Of a stretch of DNA of 55,251 nt, positions 1 to 7,239 are shown piece after piece (position 1 is the first letter of the stretch; every line of letters starts with the position of its first letter). Both the position numbers and the translations under genes were made by a program. The stretch lies in contig JAVEXI010000007.1 in the NCBI GenBank assembly GCA_034004165.1, forward strand, positions 1 through 55,251, read 5' to 3'. This stretch comes from Gudongella sp034004165. Its GTDB lineage: Bacteria > Bacillota > Clostridia > Tissierellales > Tissierellaceae. The notes beneath the pieces are model-generated. The model did not search any database and was not told the DNA's origin. It saw only the letters and a list, made by a program, of their open reading frames with translations.

Positions 1-2
1 GT

Positions 3-92
3 AATGAGATCGCTATGATTCTAGGAATAATTGGACTTACACTGGGAGCATTAATCGGTATGAGTACTCTTAAAAGAAAAAATAGAATCTAA
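3..92 (+). CDS. C-terminal end of a membrane-anchored protein (partial)
   Basis: Only the last 29 codons are inside the window, ending at the TAA at 90-92. The peptide is a hydrophobic, glycine-rich helix (about 20 residues, including MILGIIGLTLGALIG) followed by a short basic tail, KRKNRI. A single transmembrane helix followed by positive charges at the very end is typical of a C-terminal membrane anchor or the last helix of a membrane protein. Nothing else of the protein is visible, so its function cannot be named. A strong hairpin terminator follows at 115. Confidence 0.6.
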   Translation, partial: NEIAMILGIIGLTLGALIGMSTLKRKNRI

Positions 93-114
93 TTAAAAAA
101 GTTATAAAACAAAT

Positions 115-143
115 GAGCCAGCTAAATAGCTGGCTCGTTTTTT
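115..143. terminator. Bidirectional rho-independent terminator
   Basis: A 10-bp perfect stem (GAGCCAGCTA / TAGCTGGCTC) with an AA loop is followed by a T run on the + strand and preceded by A-rich DNA, which gives a T-rich tract on the - strand. It lies between the convergent ends of the partial gene at 3-92 and the GGDEF/HD-GYP gene on the - strand, so it can serve both. Confidence 0.85.
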
Positions 144-1944
144 ATGCTGGTTGCTCGTTTTGTATTAATCTTGTAAAAATATCCGTAATATGGGGGTCAA
201 ACTGGATACCCCGTTTATCCTTAAGCTCTGCAATGGCATCCTCTTCGGTCATGGCCTTTCGGTATGGCCTGTTGTTAGTCATCGCATCAAAAGCATCTGC
301 AACAGATAGTATCCTGGACAAAAGTGGGATATCCTCACCTTTAAGCCCCTGTGGATAGCCTGCCCCATTCCACCACTCGTGATGAGATAGTATATACTTT
401 GAAATATTTGTAAGCGTCTGCGAGGATTCAGCAATTCTGTATCCCGCCTCGGAGTGTTTTTTAATCTCGTCTAATTCTTCCTTAGTCAACTTTTCCTTCT
501 TATTTAGAATTCTCTCGTCAACGGTAATTTTACCTATGTCGTGGAGCCTCGCCAACAGATTTAGGTCGTCCATTTCTATCTGAGTAAGTCCTAGCTCCTG
601 TCCTACCTTTGACGTAGTATCCACAAGCCTTAAGGCGTGTTCTTTTGTCTCCAGATCTTTTTCGTGCAGTGACATCTCCAATGAAAGTATCAGAGAATTT
701 CTCATACTGCTTCTTTCAAGAAGCTTATGGCGGTACATCATGTCCTCAGCATTCTTGATTGTATCGTGCAAATCGGGTCCAACTTCTGCCTTAGTGTCGT
801 ACCCAAGGGATATGCTGGATGGTACCAAGTCGTTTCCGTTCGCTGCGCATGCTTTCGTAATCCTGTTGCAAATCTTTTCAGTCTGTTTGCTGTCAGTATT
901 AGGAAGGATTACAGCGAATTCATCTCCACCGTAGCGTGCGATTATATCTTCATTGCAGCAAACCTTCTTCAAAACGTCTGCCGTGTTCTTCAACAGCTTG
1001 TCACCTTCGTGATGACCAAAGATGTCATTTGTAATTTTTAGTCCGTTAATATCTCCAATAATTATTGAGAGAGGGTAGTTTTCTTCTCTGTCTACGCTCC
1101 TAAGCATATCTTCAAAGTATGCTCTGTTGAAAATATTAGTCAATTTATCGTGGTAGCTAAGATATTTAATTTCTTCTTCTCTTTTCTTTTCCTCAGTCAT
1201 ATCTATTGCATAGTGAAGATAGACGTCTTTTTTAGGTGTAGGAACCCAGTAAATATCCCAAAACAAATCACCAAGCCAGGTCTTTATGTTTGTGGCGCCG
1301 TCGATATCCAAGGCTCTATTGGCCTTACAGAAATTACACATTACTGGATTTGCATGATCAGGCTCATAATCTTTAGCTCTTTCCTGATTATCATCGTCAA
1401 GGTATAGGCTTTGTCCCCAGTCTCTCCAGCAGAATCCTCCAGTAATAGCGCCTTGTTCTCTAGCGATTTTATTTGCTGCAATGACCGTTCTGTCCTTTCT
1501 GACTAAAAGAGCAGGGTGTGGGATTGCATCTATAAGTATATCGTTCAGCTCATGAGAAGTTCTCAACTCGTTGACTATATCGCTGGTACTTTGAACCTGA
1601 TGTATGAGCATAGAAAAATGCAAATAGCGGTCGCTAAATGCAGTAACGGATAGAAATTTTCCAACTTCCTCAGAATAGAGCCTAAAGGATGAACTATTTC
1701 CAGTAAGTGCAACAGGTGCAAACTTAGACACAAGTGAATAATCGCTCTGCCATAGAACCCGCTTAAGCTGATTAAATCTTTTCCCAATAATAGTTTGTTT
1801 CTTTATATCACACAGCTTAAAAAAAGCATCGTTTACATCAAGAAAAATGAAGTCATCTGGCATTCCATTTTCGCCAGGTATAAATCTGCAATATGAGTAA
1901 GCAGCGTCTATGCCATCAAAACTGATTTTAAAGTCTTTTTCCAT
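142..1944 (-). CDS. PAS-GGDEF-HD-GYP cyclic-di-GMP signalling protein
   Basis: A 600-residue cytoplasmic protein with no membrane segments. Residues about 1-250 look like two PAS-type sensor modules. A GGDEF domain spans about 260-410 with an intact GGDEF at 339-343, so diguanylate cyclase activity is plausible. A C-terminal HD-GYP phosphodiesterase domain (about 420-595) has the HD pair at 468-469, HHE at 521-523 and GYP at 529-531. The protein therefore carries both synthesis and breakdown modules for cyclic di-GMP. The second PAS region holds cysteines at 172, 203 and 206 (the last two as CNFC), which could bind metal or sense redox; this is inference. It is transcribed away from the sigma-54 regulator and ends at the shared terminator near 115-143. 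Domain calls are firm; which activity dominates is unknown. Confidence 0.9.
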   Translation of the reverse strand: MEKDFKISFDGIDAAYSYCRFIPGENGMPDDFIFLDVNDAFFKLCDIKKQTIIGKRFNQLKRVLWQSDYSLVSKFAPVALTGNSSSFRLYSEEVGKFLSVTAFSDRYLHFSMLIHQVQSTSDIVNELRTSHELNDILIDAIPHPALLVRKDRTVIAANKIAREQGAITGGFCWRDWGQSLYLDDDNQERAKDYEPDHANPVMCNFCKANRALDIDGATNIKTWLGDLFWDIYWVPTPKKDVYLHYAIDMTEEKKREEEIKYLSYHDKLTNIFNRAYFEDMLRSVDREENYPLSIIIGDINGLKITNDIFGHHEGDKLLKNTADVLKKVCCNEDIIARYGGDEFAVILPNTDSKQTEKICNRITKACAANGNDLVPSSISLGYDTKAEVGPDLHDTIKNAEDMMYRHKLLERSSMRNSLILSLEMSLHEKDLETKEHALRLVDTTSKVGQELGLTQIEMDDLNLLARLHDIGKITVDERILNKKEKLTKEELDEIKKHSEAGYRIAESSQTLTNISKYILSHHEWWNGAGYPQGLKGEDIPLLSRILSVADAFDAMTNNRPYRKAMTEEDAIAELKDKRGIQFDPHITDIFTRLIQNEQPA

Positions 1945-2138
1945 CGTACACCTCTCTAATAAACCATCTTAACTAATGAACATATGTAAATATTATATCG
2001 GATGATTAAGTTAAGAATTAACATAGATTTATAACATATTTTGTTATATAATAGCGTTAGCAACTATATTTTTTTACAATTAATGCCCAATATTCAGCGG
2101 ATGATTGCCAGAAATCCAGCGATTGATAGGAGGCTGTT
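1945..2138. promoter_or_regulatory. Divergent intergenic region with candidate -10 elements
   Basis: This AT-rich 194-bp spacer separates the divergent GGDEF/HD-GYP gene and the sigma-54 activator gene. A TATAAT on the - strand (1997-1992) and another on the + strand (2047-2052) are reasonable -10 boxes, but neither has a convincing -35 at the right distance. I see no riboswitch or other structured element. The + strand gene has an AGGAGG ribosome site just before its ATG at 2139. Confidence 0.4.
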
Positions 2139-3521
2139 ATGAAAGACTTATTTTTCAAAGAAAACATGACAGAAATTTTAGACTACCTCGACGAAGGTGT
2201 ACACATAATTGATGCTGCAGGTAAAATTGTTTATTACAATAAATTTGCACAGATGATAGACGGTGTTGACCCTAAGAAGGCCATAGGTAAGCATCTTCTG
2301 GAGATATACCCATCTCTAAGCGAGGATACAAGTACAATGCTTACTGCCATAAGGACGGGAAGCCCCATAATGAAAAAGGAGCAGACTTTCCTCAACTACA
2401 AGGGGGCGAAGATTACCACCATAAACTCGTCAATTCCAATCAAAAGCAAGGATAAAATTCTCGGTGCAATTGAAATTTCAAAGGATATTACTCAGGTAAG
2501 GGAGTTGTCTGAAAAGATTGTTGACCTTCAAAATCAGCTTTACACTGGGAACCCAAAAGGTGAGCAGGCGAGGGAATCTGCCAGGTACACCTTCTACGAT
2601 ATTATCGGTGAAAGCCAGGAGATGTACAGGTTAAAGGCACTGGCTAAGCGAGCCGCTGAAAGCGATGTATCCGTTTTAATCTCTGGAGATACAGGTACAG
2701 GCAAGGAGCTTTTCATTCACTCAATACACAATGGAAGTAAGCGAAGGCACAATCCTTTTATCGCACAGAACTGCGCTGCTCTTCCGTCTAACCTTTTGGA
2801 AGGGATACTGTTTGGTACAACAAAGGGCGGATTTACAGGTGCTGAAGACAGACCAGGATTATTTGAGCTTGCCAACGGAGGTACACTATTTCTGGATGAG
2901 ATTAACTCTATGCCCCTTGAGCTTCAGTCGAAGCTTTTGAGGGTATTACAGGATGGAAATGTTAGAAGAGTTGGAGGAACCAGAATAAAGAATGTTGATG
3001 TAAGGGTGCTTGCAGCCACAAACATATCGCCTGAAGAGGCTATTGAAACTAGACAGCTTAGAAAAGACCTCTATTACAGGCTTAATGTAATAAGCTTTGA
3101 GATACCACCCTTGGTTGACAGAAAAGTAGATATTGAGATCCTCGCCAGTCACTTTATAGAGAAATTCAATACAAGACTTGGAAAGAATACAAAGGGGATA
3201 ACAAGAAGGGCGATGAACATACTTCTCGATTACAGTTGGGAAGGAAACGTAAGAGAGCTTGAACACCTGATTGAAGGAATAATGAGCCTTTACGACGCAG
3301 ACATGATAGATGTAGAGCACCTTCCACAAAAGATAATCAACAGCACAGTGAAAAAGACAAAGAAGATAAGCCTTGGACTAAACGAAGTGCTGCAGGAAAC
3401 AGAAAAATCCATGATATTGGAAGCAATGAAACAAGCCGACAACAACGTCACGCGCGCAGCAGAACTCCTTCAAATACCACGACAGACCTTGCAGTACAAG
3501 TTGGGGAAAATACTTCAGTGA
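2139..3521 (+). CDS. Sigma-54-dependent transcriptional activator with PAS sensor
   Basis: A 460-residue bacterial enhancer-binding protein. An N-terminal PAS domain (about 10-118) is followed by a AAA+ core with Walker A GDTGTGKE (183-190), Walker B GGTLFLDE (247-254) and a Fis-type helix-turn-helix at the C terminus (about 435-458). The sigma-54-contacting loop reads GGFTGA (230-235) rather than the usual GAFTGA; this substitution sits in the motif that touches sigma-54, although the threonine that matters most is kept. It lies directly upstream of a near-consensus sigma-54 promoter that faces the lysine fermentation genes, so it is the obvious activator of that cluster, probably sensing an amino acid or metabolic signal through PAS. 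The role is inferred from position. A terminator follows the gene. Confidence 0.92.
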   Translation: MKDLFFKENMTEILDYLDEGVHIIDAAGKIVYYNKFAQMIDGVDPKKAIGKHLLEIYPSLSEDTSTMLTAIRTGSPIMKKEQTFLNYKGAKITTINSSIPIKSKDKILGAIEISKDITQVRELSEKIVDLQNQLYTGNPKGEQARESARYTFYDIIGESQEMYRLKALAKRAAESDVSVLISGDTGTGKELFIHSIHNGSKRRHNPFIAQNCAALPSNLLEGILFGTTKGGFTGAEDRPGLFELANGGTLFLDEINSMPLELQSKLLRVLQDGNVRRVGGTRIKNVDVRVLAATNISPEEAIETRQLRKDLYYRLNVISFEIPPLVDRKVDIEILASHFIEKFNTRLGKNTKGITRRAMNILLDYSWEGNVRELEHLIEGIMSLYDADMIDVEHLPQKIINSTVKKTKKISLGLNEVLQETEKSMILEAMKQADNNVTRAAELLQIPRQTLQYKLGKILQ

Positions 3522-3547
3522 ATAGTGATTGCCCACTTTTCGGCACT

Positions 3548-3561
3548 AAATATCGATATTT
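3548..3561. promoter_or_regulatory. Candidate upstream activating site (perfect palindrome)
   Basis: AAATATCGATATTT is a perfect 14-bp palindrome centred about 62 bp upstream of the -24 element, i.e. roughly 85 bp before the expected transcription start. That is a normal distance for an enhancer-binding-protein dimer. It could be the binding site of the activator encoded at 2139-3521. The sequence is certain; the function is inference. Confidence 0.4.
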
Positions 3562-3575
3562 CAGAATAATTAAAC

Positions 3576-3607
3576 AAAAATGGCTCATTCAGCCATTTTT
3601 TCGTTTT
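3576..3607 (+). terminator. Rho-independent terminator after the sigma-54 activator gene
   Basis: The stem AAAAATGGCT / AGCCATTTTT (3576-3585 and 3591-3600) with a 5-base loop is followed by TCGTTTT. It isolates the regulator transcript from the lysine operon, whose promoter starts 9 bp further on. Confidence 0.8.
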
Positions 3608-3615
3608 AAAACCAC

Positions 3616-3631
3616 TGGCACGTTACTTGCA
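3616..3631 (+). promoter_or_regulatory. Sigma-54 (-24/-12) promoter of the lysine fermentation operon
   Basis: TGGCACG at 3616-3622 and TTGCA at 3627-3631 match the sigma-54 consensus (TGGCACG-N4-TTGCW) almost perfectly, with the invariant GG (3617-3618) and GC (3629-3630) ten bases apart. It lies 52 bp before the start of kdd and downstream of a sigma-54 activator gene, which makes the assignment strong. Confidence 0.92.
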
Positions 3632-3682
3632 TTAATAAATAGATGAAGAAATATCTAACTCAAAAAGATGAGGGGGAATAAA

Positions 3683-4720
3683 ATGAAAAAAGGATCTCCA
3701 TACGGTACACATCGAGTTATTGAACCAAAGGGTGTACTTCCACAACCAGCATTAAAAATTGATAATGACATGGAAATTTACGACAACGAAATACTTATCG
3801 ACGTTAAAACGTTAAATGTAGATTCAGCAAGCTTTACTCAGATTAAAGAGCAGGCAGGCGGAGACATAGAAGAAATTAAGAAAATCATGGCAGGGATAGT
3901 CGCCGAAAAAGGCAAACACCAAAACCCTGTTACAGGCTCAGGCGGAATGCTAATCGGAGTGGTAGAAAAGATAGGGCCTGCACTTGAAGGCAAGACTGAC
4001 CTAAAGGTAGGCGACAAAATAGCTACACTGGTATCGCTTTCCCTTACGCCGCTGAGAATCGATGAATTCTTAGAAGTTAGAAAAGAAATCGATCAGGTGG
4101 ACATAAAAGGAAAGGCAATACTATTTGAATCTGGAATATATGCAGTTCTACCAGAGGACATGCCAGAAACACTAGCACTTTCAGTTCTGGACGTAGCAGG
4201 AGCACCTGCTCAGACTGCAAAACTTGTCAAGCCGGGTGATACAGTCGTAGTCCTTGGTGGAACAGGAAAATCTGGAATGCTCTGCCTCTACGAAGCTAAG
4301 AAGAGAGCTGGAGTAACAGGTAAAGTAATATGCATCGGAAGCAGGGAGAAGACCATCGCAAGAGCGAAGGCAGCGAACCTTGCAGATGAGTACATCGTAG
4401 CAGATGCTACAAACGCAGTTGAAATACTTGAAAAAGTTCTCGAAGTAAACGACGGACAAATGGCTGATATCGTAATAAATACAGTCAATATTCCAAATAC
4501 AGAAATGAGTTCAATACTCATGACAAAAGATGGTGGAACGGTATACTTCTTCTCAATGGCAACCAGCTTTACAAAAGCAGCCCTCGGAGCAGAAGGAGTA
4601 GGTAAAGACGTCACCATGATAGTAGGAAACGGATACACAAAAGGACACGCAGCAATAGCACTGCAACTAATGAGAGAATCCGAAACCCTGAGAAAAATTT
4701 TCACAGAACTATACGCTTAA
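3683..4720 (+). CDS. kdd: L-erythro-3,5-diaminohexanoate dehydrogenase
   Basis: A 345-residue zinc-independent dehydrogenase-like protein recognised by its opening MKKGSPYGTHRVIEPKG and a Rossmann nucleotide-binding stretch (VVVLGGTGKSGM, about residue 188). Kdd oxidises and deaminates 3,5-diaminohexanoate to 3-keto-5-aminohexanoate with NAD(P)+, the third step of lysine fermentation. I chose the ATG at 3683 because AGGGGGA lies 6-11 bases upstream; an in-frame ATG at 3668 would lie upstream of that site. It is the first gene after the sigma-54 promoter. In many lysine clusters kdd sits next to kce and kal; neither is present here. The name rests on sequence resemblance and the adjoining kam genes. 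Confidence 0.9.
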   Translation: MKKGSPYGTHRVIEPKGVLPQPALKIDNDMEIYDNEILIDVKTLNVDSASFTQIKEQAGGDIEEIKKIMAGIVAEKGKHQNPVTGSGGMLIGVVEKIGPALEGKTDLKVGDKIATLVSLSLTPLRIDEFLEVRKEIDQVDIKGKAILFESGIYAVLPEDMPETLALSVLDVAGAPAQTAKLVKPGDTVVVLGGTGKSGMLCLYEAKKRAGVTGKVICIGSREKTIARAKAANLADEYIVADATNAVEILEKVLEVNDGQMADIVINTVNIPNTEMSSILMTKDGGTVYFFSMATSFTKAALGAEGVGKDVTMIVGNGYTKGHAAIALQLMRESETLRKIFTELYA

Positions 4721-4933
4721 AAACAGTGAATAAGTAACAGTGAAGAGTGAATCGTAGGGGCTAGCTTTGCTGGCCTTTGTGAACAGTGAATCGTAAAAAA
4801 ACAAGAAAACACTACGATGATTGGAGAGTAATCGTTTTGAGGACATTACCTGGCCAAGCGGCCGCGAGCGGTCCGAAAAAACGACTTACTCTCCAGGCAA
4901 CGAGACATTATAACTAAAAAGGAGGAAATTGAA
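4721..4933. repeat. Repeat-filled gap inside the lysine operon
   Basis: Between kdd and kamA lie runs of the AGTGAATAAGTAACAGTGAA-type repeat (4724-4752 and 4781-4792), one copy of the GTAGGGGCTAGCTTTGCTGG-type hairpin (4754-4775) and a complete copy of the 72-bp hairpin element (4823-4894). No terminator or promoter is evident, so the operon presumably reads through. Confidence 0.8.
4823..4894 (+). repeat. 72-bp structured hairpin element, copy 1
   Basis: The outer stem is GGAGAGTAA / TTACTCTCC, extended inward by CGTTTT / AAAACG. A conserved inner part has GGAC pairing with GTCC and a small hairpin, GGCCG / CGGTC. It lies 39 bp before the kamA start. Two further copies are at 22760-22831 (opposite strand) and 38308-38379; all three are exactly 72 bp long and are preceded by TGATT. 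The outer stem varies between copies while base pairing is kept. Confidence 0.85.
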
Positions 4934-6196
4934 TTGAGAAATTACAAAGACATTCCACTATATGCCGACGTAACTCCAGAAGAATGGAGCGACTGGAAAT
5001 GGCAAGTGCGAAATAGAATAAGCGATGTAGAAACACTAAAAAAAGTCATAAACTTGGTAGAAGGTGAAGAAGAAGCAATAAACGAGGTACTTAAGCAATT
5101 TAGAGTAGGAATCACTCCATATTACGCTTCACTGATGGATCCAGACGATCCAAAATGCCCAGTAAGAATGCAGGCAGTTCCAACAATCATGGAAACATAC
5201 CAAAGTTCAGCTGACATGGAAGATCCACTAAGTGAAGACGCTGACTCACCAGTCGAAGGGCTAACCCATAGATACCCTGACAGAGTACTGTTCCTAATAA
5301 CAGACCAGTGCTCAATGTACTGCAGACACTGTACAAGGAGAAGATTTGCAGGACAGCACGACATGGGAGCACCAATAGACAGAATAGATAAAGCTATCGA
5401 ATACATCAGAAACACACCACAGGTAAGAGACGTACTGCTTTCAGGTGGAGATGCACTTCTGGTAAGTGACGACAGACTAGAATACATCATCAAGAAACTT
5501 AGAGAAATACCACACGTTGAAATAATCAGGATTGGAACCAGAACTCCAGTCGTCATGCCACAAAGGATAACAGACGATCTGGTTAACATGCTTAAGAAAT
5601 ACCATCCAATCTGGCTCAACACTCACTACAATCATCCAAAGGAACTAACAGAAGAATCAAAAGAAGCCTGCAGAAAGATGGCAGACGCTGGAATTCCACT
5701 TGGCAACCAATCAGTTCTATTAAGAGGCGTAAACGACTGCCCACACATAATGAAAGATCTTGTACACGGACTAGTTAAGATGAGAGTAAGACCTTACTAC
5801 ATCTACCAGTGCGACCTTTCAATGGGAATTGAGCATTTCAGAACAAAAGTTTCCAAGGGAATCGAGATAATCGAAGCACTTAGAGGACATACATCAGGCT
5901 ACGCAGTTCCAACATTTGTTGTAGATGCTCCAGGCGGAGGAGGAAAGACTCCTGTAATGCCAAACTATGTAATTTCTCAGTCGCCTAACAAGATAGTCCT
6001 AAGAAACTACGAAGGCGTAATAACGACATATACAGAACCAAATTACGTAGTAGAAGATTGCCAGTGCGACGTATGCCAGGGCAAAGTGAAATCAGATTTA
6101 TCAGGCGTTGGGGCTCTTCTTGAAGGACAAGAAATTAAATTCCTGGAGCCAAGCCATCTCGAAAGACACGAAAGAAGCGCAAATTACAATAAATAG
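4934..6196 (+). CDS. kamA: Lysine 2,3-aminomutase
   Basis: A 420-residue radical-SAM, PLP-dependent enzyme that converts L-lysine to L-beta-lysine, the first step of lysine fermentation. The [4Fe-4S] cluster motif CxxxCxxC is at C126, C130 and C133, the PLP lysine is K338 in the GGGGK motif, and the C-terminal zinc/structural cysteines appear as C376, C378 and C381. The length and residue spacing match the clostridial enzyme. The start is a TTG at 4934, 8 bases after GGAGG (4921-4925). It is the second gene of the cluster, separated from kdd by repeats and from kamB by 9 bp. Confidence 0.97.
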   Translation: MRNYKDIPLYADVTPEEWSDWKWQVRNRISDVETLKKVINLVEGEEEAINEVLKQFRVGITPYYASLMDPDDPKCPVRMQAVPTIMETYQSSADMEDPLSEDADSPVEGLTHRYPDRVLFLITDQCSMYCRHCTRRRFAGQHDMGAPIDRIDKAIEYIRNTPQVRDVLLSGGDALLVSDDRLEYIIKKLREIPHVEIIRIGTRTPVVMPQRITDDLVNMLKKYHPIWLNTHYNHPKELTEESKEACRKMADAGIPLGNQSVLLRGVNDCPHIMKDLVHGLVKMRVRPYYIYQCDLSMGIEHFRTKVSKGIEIIEALRGHTSGYAVPTFVVDAPGGGGKTPVMPNYVISQSPNKIVLRNYEGVITTYTEPNYVVEDCQCDVCQGKVKSDLSGVGALLEGQEIKFLEPSHLERHERSANYNK

Positions 6197-6205
6197 GGCA
6201 TAGCC

Positions 6206-7237
6206 ATGTCATTGCTGAGCCTTATTGGAGACGAACACAAAATAATATCAATAGTTGGGATGAGGAAAAACTCAGGCAAGACAGTAACCCTAAACCAGCT
6301 TATTACAGAGGCCATGGAAGAGGGCATCCCCATCGGGATGACCTCTATTGGTCGTGATGGAGAATCGATAGATATCTTAACGGACACAGAAAAGCCGAGG
6401 ATATTTGCGGAAGAGGGAACCATGGTCGCAACTACGACAGGACTTCTTGCCCTTGGAGATGCAGGAATGGAAATTCTAAAGGTTACCCCATACAGAACGC
6501 CTCTTGGGGATGTCATAATTGGCAGAGTAAAATCACCTGGCTATATACAGCTTGCAGGGCCTCAAACCCTAAAAGACATCAGACAGGTCTGCGATGACAT
6601 GTTAAGCTTAGGTGCAAAATTCGTAATCATAGATGGAGCACTTGATAGGAAATCATCTGCAGCGCCTTCGATATCTGATGCGACTGTGCTGTCTACAGGT
6701 GCAGCTATATCCAGAGATATGAACAGAGTGATTGAAGAGACTCTCCACGTTGTAAGCCTTTTATCCCTTCCGACAGTAGATGCTGAAGACAGAGAACTTC
6801 TGTTGGACCTTGCAGAGCACAATCGCCCAGCGGTTGTAACAGGATTTGGAGAGGTTAGACCTATTGAACTTGAAACAGCACTAGGAGCAGGCCATACCCT
6901 TGCTGAAAGCCTTGATGACGACGCCAGATATCTTCTGGTGACAGGTTCACTGGTCAGAGGAACATTAGACGATTTGACCAGATCCACCAGGGCATATAAA
7001 AACGTGGATATAGTCGTATTGGACGGAACCAGGATATTCGTGCCACCTAGAGATTACCTGCGGTTTATGAGGATGGGTGTAAGGATAAAAGTTCTCAATC
7101 CAATTAAGCTGATAGGAATCACCATAAATCCATATTCTCCACAAGGCTACTATTTTGAACCAAACGAATTTTTAAAGCGAATGAAACAGTATATAAAAGA
7201 CATACCCGTGATGGATCTAATGCTGGGAGGTGAGTAA
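6206..7237 (+). CDS. kamB: KamB-like P-loop protein of the lysine cluster
   Basis: A 343-residue protein with an N-terminal nucleotide-binding loop, GMRKNSGKT (18-26), and no membrane segments. It fills the kamB slot between kamA and the MutS-like kamC, as in other lysine-fermenting bacteria where KamB is conserved but not biochemically assigned. Because the cluster encodes a B12 enzyme that is prone to inactivation, a role with KamC in maintaining or reactivating lysine 5,6-aminomutase is attractive; that is inference. The ribosome site is weak and only 9 bp separate it from kamA, so translational coupling is likely. Confidence 0.82.
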   Translation: MSLLSLIGDEHKIISIVGMRKNSGKTVTLNQLITEAMEEGIPIGMTSIGRDGESIDILTDTEKPRIFAEEGTMVATTTGLLALGDAGMEILKVTPYRTPLGDVIIGRVKSPGYIQLAGPQTLKDIRQVCDDMLSLGAKFVIIDGALDRKSSAAPSISDATVLSTGAAISRDMNRVIEETLHVVSLLSLPTVDAEDRELLLDLAEHNRPAVVTGFGEVRPIELETALGAGHTLAESLDDDARYLLVTGSLVRGTLDDLTRSTRAYKNVDIVVLDGTRIFVPPRDYLRFMRMGVRIKVLNPIKLIGITINPYSPQGYYFEPNEFLKRMKQYIKDIPVMDLMLGGE

Positions 7238-7239
7238 CT

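Noticed and set aside
113..358. Small + strand open frame in the 3' part of the GGDEF/HD-GYP gene
   Set aside because: It begins inside a terminator hairpin and lies opposite a well-supported gene; a shadow frame.
4934..6196. Glutamate 2,3-aminomutase or EpmB-like enzyme instead of lysine 2,3-aminomutase
   Set aside because: The length, the C-terminal cysteine motif and the position beside kamB-kamE and kdd all fit lysine 2,3-aminomutase.
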